Part shown: one piece after another, positions 1-8,986 of the stretch
Position numbering within the stretch: position 1 is the first letter of the stretch
Layout: each line of letters begins with the position of its first letter
DNA from: Lachnoclostridium sp. UBA7215
GTDB lineage: Bacteria; Bacillota; Clostridia; Lachnospirales; Lachnospiraceae
Direction: 5' to 3'
Assembly: GCA_002490465.1 (NCBI GenBank)
Contig: DKUB01000058.1
Span: 41,614 to 105,613, forward strand
Length of the DNA stretch: 64,000 bases
The notes under the pieces: model-generated
The model's database searches: none
What the model saw: only the letters and a program-made list of their open reading frames with translations
Told to the model about the DNA's origin: nothing
Position numbers and translations under genes: made by a program

Positions 1-38
1 TAAATTAGATGTTAAAAAATACCATTGTTTGGTCGATA

Positions 39-44
39 TATAAT
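39..44 (+). promoter_or_regulatory. Possible -10 box upstream of the first gene
   Basis: A TATAAT hexamer lies about 70 bases before the first start codon. I find no convincing -35 hexamer at the right distance, so only the -10 half is supported. The rest of bases 1-110 is AT-rich and shows no gene. Confidence 0.3.
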
Positions 45-110
45 TTAGATAGCCGTTTTTATGAATAAAATTTTTTATGGATAAAAATATCAGGGATTGG
101 AGGGGGAACA

Positions 111-1130
111 ATGGTAGTGAATACTGGAAAAACAAACAATGATTTATTTATAACAAACGAGCGTGCAGCGTCCAGCAAAAGAGCGGCAAATAATAAATCA
201 AATGGAAAGACGATATTTGCCGGCAATATGAATAAGCCGACAGACATCATTACTGCAAAACGTCAGCAGGCGCAGAAAAAAGCGTCAAAGATTGTTGGTG
301 ATGTATTTAAGAGTGCCAAGCAGATAGAAAAAGATATGACGGCAATGCTTGATAAATCCCAGGAGCTTTTAGATCAGCGAATAGCAGATAAGACAGCTAT
401 TAAAGAAATAGAAGATCAGCGCGGAAATATCATGGAACGGTATAACGTTACGGAGGACAGTGAAGAATATAAAAACCTTGAACTTCTCAGAAAAGAAAAA
501 GAAGCGAAAAATCCGCTGTCGAGTATAGAACTCACGGAAGAGGAAGAAGAGAATCTGACGGAAATACATAAAGCAGGATTGACGAATTTCCAGAAAGAAA
601 TGCTTTCCATGGATAATGATGTCAAAGAGTACGAGAACAGAATCCAGTCAAGTGAGAAAGCCGTGGAAGCCATTCAGCAGGCCTGGGGAGATATGAAAAT
701 AGAACTTCTCAAATCCGAACCAATGCAGGAAGCCCAGGAAACAGCGGAAGATATTCTGATGACTGCCAATAAGGAAATTATTGGAGAGCTTCGTGATGAA
801 GCTGTTGACCACGTGGAAGAAAAACTGGAAGATGTGGTTGAGGAAGCAAAGAAAAAGGCCGAGGAAAAGGAGAAAGAGGAGAGCAAACTCGAGACCAAAA
901 AGGAGAAACAAAAGCAACTGGAGAAAACCGTGGAAAAGGCCAAGAACTCCAGCACCTCATCTATTGATAGCAATCCTCCCCACCACGATGCGCTGGATAA
1001 GATTATGGATAACCTCTCTTCTTATAGTACCCAGAAAAATACAGCGGATAAAAAACTCAAAAAAATTATGGATGAACTTGATTTGATCATGGAAGATTTG
1101 AAAGGGACAGAAGTGGATGTAGATATATAA
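111..1130 (+). CDS. Coiled-coil protein of unknown function
   Basis: I do not recognise this 339-residue protein. It has no signal peptide and no membrane segment. The N-terminal 60 residues are polar and basic, and the rest is highly charged, with Glu/Lys-rich stretches typical of long coiled coils (roughly residues 60-290, densest around 235-285). A Ser-rich break near residue 285 is followed by another short helical tail. The ATG start is well placed behind a GGAGGGGG ribosome binding site. The gene is monocistronic in this window and ends at a hairpin shared with the convergent ABC-F gene. A scaffold or cytoskeleton-like role is possible from composition alone, but nothing in the sequence proves one. 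Confidence 0.75.
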   Translation: MVVNTGKTNNDLFITNERAASSKRAANNKSNGKTIFAGNMNKPTDIITAKRQQAQKKASKIVGDVFKSAKQIEKDMTAMLDKSQELLDQRIADKTAIKEIEDQRGNIMERYNVTEDSEEYKNLELLRKEKEAKNPLSSIELTEEEEENLTEIHKAGLTNFQKEMLSMDNDVKEYENRIQSSEKAVEAIQQAWGDMKIELLKSEPMQEAQETAEDILMTANKEIIGELRDEAVDHVEEKLEDVVEEAKKKAEEKEKEESKLETKKEKQKQLEKTVEKAKNSSTSSIDSNPPHHDALDKIMDNLSSYSTQKNTADKKLKKIMDELDLIMEDLKGTEVDVDI

Positions 1131-1137
1131 TACCCAG

Positions 1138-1163
1138 GAGGGAGGCATCAGCCTCCCTCTTTT
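1138..1163. terminator. Shared terminator hairpin between convergent genes
   Basis: A perfect 9-bp stem (GAGGGAGGC / GCCTCCCTC) with a four-base loop is followed by TTTT on the + strand, so it ends the upstream coiled-coil gene. The same stem overlaps the last codons of the convergent ABC-F gene. Confidence 0.8.
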
Positions 1164-3091
1164 ACGTTAAGTGCTTCAAGTTCCTGGGCAAGCTGCTCCC
1201 ACCGCTCCATGGCAGAGGTGAGGGCAGTTTCCTTTTCATCGCGTTCTTCTGATAATTTTGTCAATTGTTCTACACTTGTAGCATTCTCGGGAAGAAGCAT
1301 TTCCCTGTCTATGGCGGCAATGCGGTTTTCCAATTCTTCAATGAAGTCCTCTTCTTTTTGATAGGCGGATTGGAGTTTTCTCTTTTTTGTTTCCTGTTCT
1401 TTTTGCGCCTTCCAGTTCAGTTTTCCCTGAGATACTCCTTTTGCCTGGGCGGTATCAGGGGCGGTGTCCAGATGAATACGTTCCATCGTTTCCTTTTTCT
1501 CAAGATAATAAGTATAATTCCCCGGGTAGGACAGGAGTTTTTTTTCTGTTAAATCCAGAATCCGCGTTGCCGTCCGGTTAATAAAATAGCGGTCATGCGA
1601 TACATAGAGAACTGTTCCGGTGTAATTATTGACAGCGTCCTCAAGTATTTCGCGGGACGCAATATCCAGATGGTTTGTCGGCTCGTCCAATAAGAGGAAG
1701 TTTGCTTCCGACAGCATAAGTTTTGCCAGAGAGACGCGCCCCTTTTCCCCGCCGCTGAGCTGTCCGATTTGTTTAAATACGTCGTCACCGGTGAATAAAA
1801 AGGCGGCAAGGACATTCCGGATTTCCGTATTGTCCAGATAGGGATAATCGTCCTGAATTTCCTCAAATATCGTTTTCTTTTCGTGAAGAATATTATGCTC
1901 CTGGTCATAATACCCGATTTCCACGTGGGTGCCAAGAGTGGCCGTACCGGTATCTGCCGGTTCCAAACCGCAAATCATTTTCAGAAGTGTAGTTTTCCCT
2001 GTTCCATTCTGTCCTAAGATAGCAATTTTTTCCCCACGTTTTATTTCAAAAGAAATATGTTCAAATAGCTCGTTGTCTCCAAAACTCTTTTTGAAATCCT
2101 CCACTTTCAGAACATCATTACCACTGGTCTGGTAGGGAGTCAGAGTAAATGACATTTTCTTTTCGTACTCCTGTGGCTTATCCAGACGTTCTATTTTGGC
2201 GAGCATTTTTTCCCGGCTCTCGGCGCGCCGAATGGATTTTTCCCGGTTAAAAGATTTCAGTTTCTCAATTACCGCCTCGTGATGCCGTATTTCCTGCTGC
2301 TGATTGTAATACTGATGAAGCAGTGTTTCCCGGAGAGCTTCTTTTTTCTTTGCGTACATGCTGTAATTCCCATTAAAGGTCATTACTTTGCCGTGTTCGA
2401 TTTCTACTACTTTCTCCGCAATACGGTCAAGAAAATAGCGGTCATGCGACACAATAAGAACACTTCCCCTATATCCGCCAAGATAGGATTCGAGCCATTG
2501 TATGGACTCCAAATCCAGGTGGTTTGTCGGCTCGTCCAGAACTAAAAGGTCAGGCTCCATAAGTAAAAGCCTGCCAAGTGCCACGCGGGTTTTCTGACCG
2601 CCGGAAAGAGTGTCGATACACTGATTCATGGCATCGCCACCAAATCCGAGTCCATTAATAACTCCAACAACTTTACTTTTATAAGAGTAACCTTCCCCGG
2701 ATTCAAAGGCTGTCTGCAGGCGGTTATATTGCTCCATAATTTTCTTTAGTTCGTTTCCCTCTGCCTTTACCATATCCTGCTCAAGAACACGAAGCCTTTT
2801 ATCCATTTCAATTACATCAGATTTTACGGCAAGAAGTTCTTCGTAAATGGTCTGTGAAGAGTGGTATTCCTGCTGTTGTGGAAGATAACCGAGTGTAGTA
2901 TCTTTGGCACGGATTACCTCCCCGGAATCAGCGTCCATTTCTCCTACAAGAATGCGTAAAAGGGTAGTCTTACCCGCACCATTTATTCCGACAAGAGCAA
3001 CTCGTTCCCGTTCGTTTATATGAAAAGAAGCGTCCTTTAAAATATCCTGTTCTAAAAATGCTTTATTAATATTATTACATGCTAAAATCAT
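1148..3091 (-). CDS. ABC-F family ATPase
   Basis: A soluble twin-ABC ATPase of about 647 residues without membrane segments, the layout of the ABC-F translation factors that act on ribosomes (EttA, Uup and YdiF types). Both cassettes are complete: Walker A GINGAGKTTL and GQNGTGKTTL, signature LSGGQ and LSGGE, and Walker B followed by EPTNHLD in each half. The linker carries the Arg/Lys-rich helical arm typical of the P-site tRNA-interaction motif, and the last 90 residues form a charged coiled coil as in Uup/YdiF. I place the start at the ATG behind GGGGAG; a GTG 33 bases further upstream is open but has no good ribosome binding site. Antibiotic resistance cannot be told from housekeeping function here. 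Confidence 0.93.
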   Translation of the reverse strand: MILACNNINKAFLEQDILKDASFHINERERVALVGINGAGKTTLLRILVGEMDADSGEVIRAKDTTLGYLPQQQEYHSSQTIYEELLAVKSDVIEMDKRLRVLEQDMVKAEGNELKKIMEQYNRLQTAFESGEGYSYKSKVVGVINGLGFGGDAMNQCIDTLSGGQKTRVALGRLLLMEPDLLVLDEPTNHLDLESIQWLESYLGGYRGSVLIVSHDRYFLDRIAEKVVEIEHGKVMTFNGNYSMYAKKKEALRETLLHQYYNQQQEIRHHEAVIEKLKSFNREKSIRRAESREKMLAKIERLDKPQEYEKKMSFTLTPYQTSGNDVLKVEDFKKSFGDNELFEHISFEIKRGEKIAILGQNGTGKTTLLKMICGLEPADTGTATLGTHVEIGYYDQEHNILHEKKTIFEEIQDDYPYLDNTEIRNVLAAFLFTGDDVFKQIGQLSGGEKGRVSLAKLMLSEANFLLLDEPTNHLDIASREILEDAVNNYTGTVLYVSHDRYFINRTATRILDLTEKKLLSYPGNYTYYLEKKETMERIHLDTAPDTAQAKGVSQGKLNWKAQKEQETKKRKLQSAYQKEEDFIEELENRIAAIDREMLLPENATSVEQLTKLSEERDEKETALTSAMERWEQLAQELEALNVKEGG

Positions 3092-3188
3092 AGGGCTCCC
3101 CGTTCTTGTGCCATTATTTTGCACATATATTGTCTACTGTGAATAAAACTATTTTACACAGTTTTCAGGGTTTTTGCAACCGGTTTGA

Positions 3189-3217
3189 TTGACAGGATTT
3201 TAACATTCCATTATAAT
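3189..3217 (+). promoter_or_regulatory. Consensus sigma-A promoter of rex
   Basis: TTGACA, a 17-base spacer and TATAAT: a perfect match to the housekeeping consensus, ending about 60 bases before the rex start. I looked for the Rex operator palindrome (TTGTTAA with its inverse) here and did not find it. Confidence 0.85.
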
Positions 3218-3275
3218 GACAATAAGAGGATACAATAGCTGAATTGGATACTGGAAAAATGGAGGCAAAACGAGG

Positions 3276-3923
3276 TTGGAAAAGAAAATATCTTCTGCGG
3301 TTATTAAACGGCTGCCGCGTTATTATAGATATCTGAGTGAACTTCTTGACAAAGGAATTGACAAAATTTCTTCTCAGGAACTGAGCCGGAGGATGCATGT
3401 CACCGCTTCCCAGATTCGTCAGGATTTCAATAATTTTGGTGGATTTGGCCAGCAGGGATATGGTTATAATGTTGAAGTGCTGCGTAATGAAATCGGTCGT
3501 ATTCTTGGTCTTGACAAACAGCATTTTGTTATTATAATCGGAGCGGGAAACCTTGGTCAGGCGCTGGCCAATTACGGTGGGTTTGAAAAAAGAGGTTTTC
3601 TGATCTCTGGTATTTTTGACAGCAATCCGGATAAAGTGGGAAAAACAGTAGGTGAGAACACTGTTATGGACATGTCGGAGTTGTCTTCATTTGTCAAGGG
3701 GCACACGGTGGATATTGCTGCTCTGACCATTCCCAAATCCGCCGCCGCAGGAGTAGCTGCAACACTTATGGATATGGGAGTCCGCGCTTTTTGGAATTTT
3801 GCAGCTACAGATTTAAATTTGCCGGATAATGCTGCAGTCGAGAATGTTCATCTGGCAGAGAGCCTGATGAGCCTTTCCTATAATATGATTAATCTTTCCG
3901 AAAATACATCGGAGGACATATAA
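3276..3923 (+). CDS. rex: Redox-sensing transcriptional repressor Rex
   Basis: Rex represses fermentation and NADH-consuming genes and is released from DNA when the NADH/NAD+ ratio rises. The 215-residue protein has the usual family length: an N-terminal winged helix (residues 1-75, with the conserved stretch SQIRQDFNNFGGFG) and a Rossmann domain with the dinucleotide motif GAGNLGQALANY near residue 88. The start is a TTG; GGAGG lies ten bases upstream, and the nearby ATG is out of frame. The gene has its own consensus promoter and is followed by a long perfect stem-loop. Confidence 0.96.
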   Translation: MEKKISSAVIKRLPRYYRYLSELLDKGIDKISSQELSRRMHVTASQIRQDFNNFGGFGQQGYGYNVEVLRNEIGRILGLDKQHFVIIIGAGNLGQALANYGGFEKRGFLISGIFDSNPDKVGKTVGENTVMDMSELSSFVKGHTVDIAALTIPKSAAAGVAATLMDMGVRAFWNFAATDLNLPDNAAVENVHLAESLMSLSYNMINLSENTSEDI

Positions 3924-3967
3924 TATTATGTTGGGGTCAAAAGGAATTTTGCCCCCAACATAATATT
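3922..3967 (+). other. Long stem-loop directly after rex
   Basis: An inverted repeat starts at the rex stop codon. A perfect 15-bp outer stem (AATATTATGTTGGGG and its complement), one mismatch, then a 5-bp inner stem CAAAA/TTTTG enclose a GGAA tetraloop. No T-run follows, so it is not a standard intrinsic terminator. It may protect or process the rex mRNA 3' end, or end transcription with help from a factor. Confidence 0.7.
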
Positions 3968-3996
3968 CTGTAATTCACGAAAAGGGGGTATGTGCC

Positions 3997-4647
3997 ATGA
4001 AGAAACAACAAAAAAATAATTTTGTCCCAAAAGCAAATGTTGTCCAAAATACGGATTTTGCCATGGAAATAAAAAAGGCGTTAAGGGGAAAAGAAATTCC
4101 TGTGCTTGTATTGGATAACCGATGGCACAAATTATTCCCGCCCGGTAAAAAGCCAGCCGATATCGAAATACTGGAAAAAGAAGTAAACAGGCTTTTAAAA
4201 CGCCAGGGCTATCTGGTAAATCATATTAAGGATTTAAAGAAGTCGAAAAAAAAGCTGATGAATGGCATTATTGCCGGAATGCAGGGAGATACAGATTTTG
4301 ATGATTTAAAAAAGGATAACCAACAGAGGCTTCTGCTGGAAATGAATGAGAAAATTGAAAAAGACTCGGATGAGCTGATGCTTCTGCCTGGAGAAATCAA
4401 GGAGGCTAATGAAGCACTTATGATGCTTGGAGCTTCTTACTGTTTTGAGAGACTCGAAAATGGTGATGAAGAAATTGCACAGCTTAACCAGGAAATTAAA
4501 CAGATTAAGAATATTTTAATAGATAAAACGGAAGAAAAAGAAGAGCTAGAAGAAACTATGGATAATGCCTATGCATTAATGCATGGCCTGTTAGGACATT
4601 CCATTATGAACCTTTATGATAAAAAGCACAAAAGGAGACCCAGTTAA
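3997..4647 (+). CDS. Coiled-coil protein of unknown function
   Basis: Unrecognised 216-residue protein. Residues 30-60 form a short globular stretch with the motif VLVLDNRWHKLFPPGKKP. The remainder is Lys/Glu-rich with heptad-like spacing, suggesting two coiled-coil segments (about residues 60-135 and 155-195). There is no signal peptide or membrane helix. The start ATG follows AGGGGG. It lies between the rex stem-loop and acpS, in the same direction, 33 bases before acpS, and could be cotranscribed with the acpS-nnr-alr-mazF run. Composition resembles the first gene of the window, but I see no direct sequence match between them. Confidence 0.75.
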   Translation: MKKQQKNNFVPKANVVQNTDFAMEIKKALRGKEIPVLVLDNRWHKLFPPGKKPADIEILEKEVNRLLKRQGYLVNHIKDLKKSKKKLMNGIIAGMQGDTDFDDLKKDNQQRLLLEMNEKIEKDSDELMLLPGEIKEANEALMMLGASYCFERLENGDEEIAQLNQEIKQIKNILIDKTEEKEELEETMDNAYALMHGLLGHSIMNLYDKKHKRRPS

Positions 4648-4680
4648 ACCATGGCTCAATTATAACAAGGAGGAGGTCCA

Positions 4681-5052
4681 GTGATTGTTGGGATTGGTAT
4701 TGATACAATAGAAATCAGCCGTGTAGTGCATGCCTGTGAGAGGGAGCACTTTGCAGAGCGTATCTTTACACAAGAGGAACGGGAGCAGTGGGATACTTTG
4801 AAACACCGTGCTGCTTCAGACTTTGCCGGGAAAGAGGCAGTCGTGAAAATGTTCGGTACCGGTTTTTCAGGAATTGATGCTGGCGAAATAGCGATATTGC
4901 GAAAAGAAAACGGCGCCCCCTATGTAGTGCTTTCTGGCAAGGCAAAAGAAAAGCAAGAAGAATTGGGAATTGAAAATATTATGATTACCATTACCAATAC
5001 AAAGGATTTAGCAACTGCCTTTGCCATTGGTACAAAGGGGGAAACGGTGTGA
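4681..5052 (+). CDS. acpS: Holo-[acyl-carrier-protein] synthase
   Basis: Transfers the 4'-phosphopantetheine arm from coenzyme A to the serine of apo-ACP, which activates ACP for fatty acid synthesis. At 123 residues it has the normal size. The Mg-binding motif GIGIDTIEISR is at the N-terminus and FAGKEAVVKMFGTG, the second family motif, lies near residue 56. The start is GTG behind AAGGAGGAGG. Its stop overlaps the GTG start of nnr by four bases, which implies translational coupling. Confidence 0.95.
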   Translation: MIVGIGIDTIEISRVVHACEREHFAERIFTQEEREQWDTLKHRAASDFAGKEAVVKMFGTGFSGIDAGEIAILRKENGAPYVVLSGKAKEKQEELGIENIMITITNTKDLATAFAIGTKGETV

Positions 5053-6527
5053 AATATTTATATACGGGAGACCAGGCAAAAGCAATTGATACTCACGCTA
5101 TTCATACAATGGGAATGCCGTCACCTGTTCTGATGGAAAGAGCAGCTATGTCAATGGCTGCTATTCTTATGAAAAGAGAAAAGCATGATGTAAAAATACT
5201 GGCTGTATGTGGCACCGGAAATAATGGAGGTGATGCTGTGGCGGTAGCCCGTATTCTGCATGAACAGGGCTATTATGCCGCAATTGCCGTTGTCGGAGAA
5301 GAGGAGCGGATGACAGAAGAAATGAAACAGCAGCTCTATCTGGCGGTAAATTGCCAGGTGCCTGTACTGCCGCTCTCGTCAATTTCGGACGGCGTATTTG
5401 ATGTGATCATTGACGGTATTTTTGGTATTGGGCTCTCAAGAGATGTAACCGGAGTTTATGAGGCTGTTATAAAGTCAATAAACGAGAGTAGTGCAAGATG
5501 TTATGCCGTTGACATTCCTTCCGGCATCTGTGCCGAAACAGGGCATGTTTTAAATATCGCAGTAAAAGCATTTGTTACCGTCACATTTGGCGTCAACAAA
5601 ATGGGGCTTGTTCTGTATCCCGGCTGCGAATACGCCGGAGAAGTTTTTATTACGGATATTGGTTTTCCGAAAGCCAGCACAGCTTCTGTACAGGGCAGGG
5701 CATATTTTTATGAAACAGAAGATTTGCACCGTATGCCTGTGCGCGAAAACCGTTCCCATAAAGGAACTTACGGACATGTACTTGTAATCGCAGGTTCAAA
5801 GGATATGTGCGGCGCCTGTTTTCTGGCAGCAAAAGCTGCCTATACGGCAGGGGCAGGACTTGTCCGGGTAGTTACGGATAAAACAAACCGCACGGCACTT
5901 TTGGGTTCACTCCCGGAAATTCTCTTTTCGGAAAGAGAAGAACTACCGGATGTCCTTGATTGGGCAGATTCTGTTGTAGCGGGGCCTGGAATCGGCCTTT
6001 CACCCAAAGCAGAAGAAATGATACAATATCTAATAAAACATACATCTGTACCGACCGTAATCGATGGAGATGCCATTTCAATATGCGGACGTCATGCCGA
6101 TACATTGCCGGGGAATTTTATCTTGACGCCTCATGTTAAAGAAATGACTTATCTGACAGGAAAAACAATTCCGGAACTATTAGAAGAAATTGTCCCTTCA
6201 ACGGAAGATGCTTCAAAAAAATGGGGATGTACAATCGTACAAAAAGATGCCCGTACGGTAGTTTCAAACGGCACAGAAACATATATTAATACATCAGGAA
6301 ACCACGGAATGGCAACCGGAGGTTCCGGAGATGTATTAGCAGGGCTCATGGGAGGACTTCTGGCTCAGAAAGTGGAACCATTTGAGGCGGCAAAACTTGC
6401 GGTTTATCTCCATGGTCTTGCCGGGGATACCATGAGAAAAGAAAAGACTGCGTATGGTCTGATGGCCTCTGATTTACTTGAGGGAATTCCCCGGGCGCTG
6501 AAAGCAGGACAGGAAAATGAGGATTAA
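5049..6527 (+). CDS. nnr: Bifunctional NAD(P)H-hydrate epimerase/dehydratase
   Basis: Repairs damaged NAD(P)H: the N-terminal domain epimerises R-NAD(P)HX, and the C-terminal domain dehydrates the S form using ADP or ATP. Both domains are present in 492 residues. The YjeF_N part has the motif CGTGNNGGDAVAVAR near residue 56. The ribokinase-like dehydratase part begins near residue 235 and has GPGIG, ILTPH and the nucleotide-binding TGGSGDVLAGLMGGLL near residue 425. The acpS-nnr-alr order is common in Firmicutes. The GTG start overlaps the acpS stop. Confidence 0.95.
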   Translation: MKYLYTGDQAKAIDTHAIHTMGMPSPVLMERAAMSMAAILMKREKHDVKILAVCGTGNNGGDAVAVARILHEQGYYAAIAVVGEEERMTEEMKQQLYLAVNCQVPVLPLSSISDGVFDVIIDGIFGIGLSRDVTGVYEAVIKSINESSARCYAVDIPSGICAETGHVLNIAVKAFVTVTFGVNKMGLVLYPGCEYAGEVFITDIGFPKASTASVQGRAYFYETEDLHRMPVRENRSHKGTYGHVLVIAGSKDMCGACFLAAKAAYTAGAGLVRVVTDKTNRTALLGSLPEILFSEREELPDVLDWADSVVAGPGIGLSPKAEEMIQYLIKHTSVPTVIDGDAISICGRHADTLPGNFILTPHVKEMTYLTGKTIPELLEEIVPSTEDASKKWGCTIVQKDARTVVSNGTETYINTSGNHGMATGGSGDVLAGLMGGLLAQKVEPFEAAKLAVYLHGLAGDTMRKEKTAYGLMASDLLEGIPRALKAGQENED

Positions 6528-7653
6528 TATGGAACAGAAATATTTTGAACGAACGTATGCTTCTGTCGATTTGGAAGCAATCCGCCATAATATAAAAGAG
6601 GAAATTACGGTGGTTCGTCCCGGGACGAAAATAATGGCAATTGTCAAGGCCAATGCTTATGGGCATGGAGCAGTACCTGTCTCAAAAGCACTATATGATC
6701 TGGTAGACGGATATGGTGTTGCAACAGCAGAAGAGGCGATAGAACTGCGCGAGGCGGGAATTGATAAAATGATTCTGATTCTCGGTTACACGCCGATTGT
6801 CTGGTATGATAAAATAATAGAATATGATATTTCCCAGACAGTCTATACAGTTGAGATGGCAAAGGCACTGCAAAAGGAAGGAATGTTCCAGAAAAAACAG
6901 GCGCGCATCCATATAAAACTGGATACCGGTATGGGACGGATTGGTTTTATGCCAACAAGGGAAAGTTTTTTGGAAGTAAAAGAAATTGCTGCTTTGCCAT
7001 TTATTCAGATTGAGGGATTATTTACCCACTTTGCCCGGGCAGATGAAGGCGGAGCAGAGGCGGCAAGAGAACCGTTTGAACAGTATCAGCGCTTTTCTGG
7101 CTGGCTGGCTGACGAAGGAATTGATATTGCCATTCATCATGTCTCTAATAGTGCAGCCATTATTGATTTCCCGGAAGCCAATCTTGATATGGTGCGCTCT
7201 GGAATTACTACCTATGGTTTATATCCATCGGATATGGTATCAAGGGATGTCATCCATCTTAAGCCTGCCATGCAGTGGAAATCATGTGTTTCTTATGTAA
7301 AAACTGTTCCAGACGGCTTTTCTATTGGATATGGCGGTACTTTTACTGCGAACCGGGAAATGTGCATAGCGACAGTTCCTGTAGGTTATGCCGATGGTAT
7401 CAAACGTGCGCTGTCCAATCGGGGCAGGGTATTGATTAATGGAACATATGCCCCTATTGTCGGTCGTATCTGTATGGATCAGTTTATGATAGATGTAACG
7501 GATATTCCAGATGTAAAAGCAGGAGATGTTGTAACAATATTCGGCAGGGACGGGGACAAATATCTTCCCGTGGAGGAAATTGCTGAGGCTGCCGGTTCCT
7601 TTAACTATGAATTTGTCTGCAGTATAACAGAGCGTGTCCCAAGAAAATATTAA
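6517..7653 (+). CDS. alr: Alanine racemase
   Basis: Pyridoxal-phosphate enzyme that makes D-alanine for peptidoglycan. The PLP lysine lies in MAIVKANAYGHGA near residue 40, and the second catalytic tyrosine in the C-terminal beta domain in SIGYGGTF near residue 270. The length of about 378 residues is normal. Two starts are possible: the ATG used here, which overlaps nnr by 11 bases, or the ATG at 6529, just after the nnr stop with GAGG six bases upstream. I cannot decide between them from sequence. Confidence 0.96.
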   Translation: MRINMEQKYFERTYASVDLEAIRHNIKEEITVVRPGTKIMAIVKANAYGHGAVPVSKALYDLVDGYGVATAEEAIELREAGIDKMILILGYTPIVWYDKIIEYDISQTVYTVEMAKALQKEGMFQKKQARIHIKLDTGMGRIGFMPTRESFLEVKEIAALPFIQIEGLFTHFARADEGGAEAAREPFEQYQRFSGWLADEGIDIAIHHVSNSAAIIDFPEANLDMVRSGITTYGLYPSDMVSRDVIHLKPAMQWKSCVSYVKTVPDGFSIGYGGTFTANREMCIATVPVGYADGIKRALSNRGRVLINGTYAPIVGRICMDQFMIDVTDIPDVKAGDVVTIFGRDGDKYLPVEEIAEAAGSFNYEFVCSITERVPRKY

Positions 7654-7730
7654 TTTGGTCACAGTATTGAATATCATTCCGTATATTGGTAATACTACTA
7701 ATAGTTTTTAAAGTTAATGGAGGAATACTT

Positions 7731-8078
7731 GTGGTAGTTAAACGAGGCGATATCTATTATGCGGATCTCAGGCCGGTCGTTGGCTCCGAACAAGGAGGCG
7801 TACGGCCGGTTCTTATTATACAGAATGATATGGGCAATCGGTATAGCCCTACTGTAATTTGTGCGGCAATTACAAGCAAAATGAATAAAGCAAAACTACC
7901 GACACATATTGCGCTTGCGGCAGAGAGATTTGGAGTTGTAAAAGATTCCGTCATTCTTTTAGAACAAATCCGCACGATCGACAAATCCAGGCTGCGTGAA
8001 CGGGTTTGCCATCTGGATGCTGTCATTATGAAACAAATCAGTGAAGCGTTAAAAGTCAGCCTGGCTCTGGATACATAG
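7731..8078 (+). CDS. mazF: MazF/PemK-family endoribonuclease toxin
   Basis: Sequence-specific mRNA interferase of the MazF (EndoA) family; this copy gives 115 residues. The N-terminal motif [19 protein letters not shown] with [11 protein letters not shown] is diagnostic, and the C-terminal part contains [17 protein letters not shown] take the GTG start, seven bases behind GGAGG; an upstream open extension has no ribosome binding site. In Bacillus an antitoxin gene sits between alr and the toxin. Here only 77 bases separate alr from mazF and no antitoxin reading frame fits. It ends at a strong terminator. Confidence 0.93.
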   Translation: MVVKRGDIYYADLRPVVGSEQGGVRPVLIIQNDMGNRYSPTVICAAITSKMNKAKLPTHIALAAERFGVVKDSVILLEQIRTIDKSRLRERVCHLDAVIMKQISEALKVSLALDT

Positions 8079-8149
8079 AGAGAAAGATATAGGGCTTGAC
8101 AGCATAGTGTATGATAAAATGTCGAATCTTCCTGTAAAATAAGGAAAAG

Positions 8150-8177
8150 AAAAAACACCCCAAACGGGGTGTTTTTT
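8150..8177 (+). terminator. Intrinsic terminator after mazF
   Basis: CACCCC and GGGGTG form a GC stem with a four-base loop, extended by six A-T pairs, and the T6 run serves as the U-tract. It closes the acpS-nnr-alr-mazF transcript. The remaining bases up to 8320 are AT-rich, and I see nothing else in them. Confidence 0.88.
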
Positions 8178-8322
8178 CTGATACCTAACGGTATCAAAGC
8201 GTATAATAGGGTGGGAGTAGAAAGTTTATACTTTCCAAAAATAAATATACCGAACAAATATGTCATAAATATGTCACAAATTAAAATAAATACCCGTAAG
8301 TGAAAAATACAACGGAAAGCAC

Positions 8323-8352
8323 TTGCATTTCCTGCCTGTTTCAGAGTATACT
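8323..8352 (+). promoter_or_regulatory. Probable promoter of the histidine phosphatase gene
   Basis: TTGCAT, an 18-base spacer and TATACT, about 70 bases upstream of the start codon, in the otherwise empty 340-base gap after mazF. Confidence 0.6.
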
Positions 8353-8421
8353 AAAAGAATCAGCATATTCAAAATTTACAAAGCGCATAACGGCGTGTAG
8401 ATAATATAGATGGAGGAGAAC

Positions 8422-8982
8422 ATGAAAATTGGTCTGGTTCGGCATTTCAAGGTAAACTGTCCCCATAAAACAATGATGACATCTGAGGAATTCAGGGAGT
8501 GGTCACAAAAATATGAACATGCAGGTGTCATTAAAAATAAAGTCAATATGTATGGCGTGGATTGGGATATCTGTTACAGCAGTGATTTAAAACGAGCGGT
8601 AACAACGGCAAAAGAAGTATACAGCGGAAATATTTATCTGGACAAGCTCCTGCGTGAAGTGGATAATGCTCCTTTTATCCACACGGAGCGATTAAAGCTT
8701 CCTTTTCCTGTCTGGCATTTCTGCGGTCGGCTGGCCTGGTTTTTTAAATCGAAAAGCCAGCCGGAAGACATCCATGCCACAAGGAAAAGAGTACACCGCT
8801 TTATGAGACGCCTTGACTGGGACAAGGAAAATATTTTGATTGTCTCGCATGGTTTTTTGATTTTTAATTTTATATTTGAATTATTCCGTCTTGGTTTTGT
8901 TGGAAAAGAGGTTCACCGAGTCAAAAATGGTCTTTTATATATATATGAACTTCCAAAAAACAAGAAAGTAAAATTGAGGTAA
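8422..8982 (+). CDS. Histidine phosphatase family protein
   Basis: Member of the phosphoglycerate-mutase-like histidine phosphatase superfamily, 186 residues. The catalytic RH is in the N-terminal LVRHFKV (the usual RHG glycine is a Phe), the second conserved segment is YSSDLKRAVTTAK, and the C-terminal catalytic histidine lies in NILIVSHGFLIFNF. The substrate is unknown. The ATG chosen has GGAGG five bases upstream; that GGAGG lies inside the extension given by the ATG at 8410, which argues against the longer form. It precedes rlmH by four bases. Confidence 0.88.
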   Translation: MKIGLVRHFKVNCPHKTMMTSEEFREWSQKYEHAGVIKNKVNMYGVDWDICYSSDLKRAVTTAKEVYSGNIYLDKLLREVDNAPFIHTERLKLPFPVWHFCGRLAWFFKSKSQPEDIHATRKRVHRFMRRLDWDKENILIVSHGFLIFNFIFELFRLGFVGKEVHRVKNGLLYIYELPKNKKVKLR

Positions 8983-8986
8983 GCAT

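Noticed and set aside
3091..3124. GTG start at 3124 for the ABC-F protein
   Set aside because: The ATG at 3091 has GGGGAG in place and matches the family N-terminus; the upstream codons have no ribosome binding site.
8096..8120. TTGACA at 8096 as a promoter for a small RNA before the mazF terminator
   Set aside because: The nearest -10-like sequence is only about 13 bases away, and the resulting transcript would be too short.
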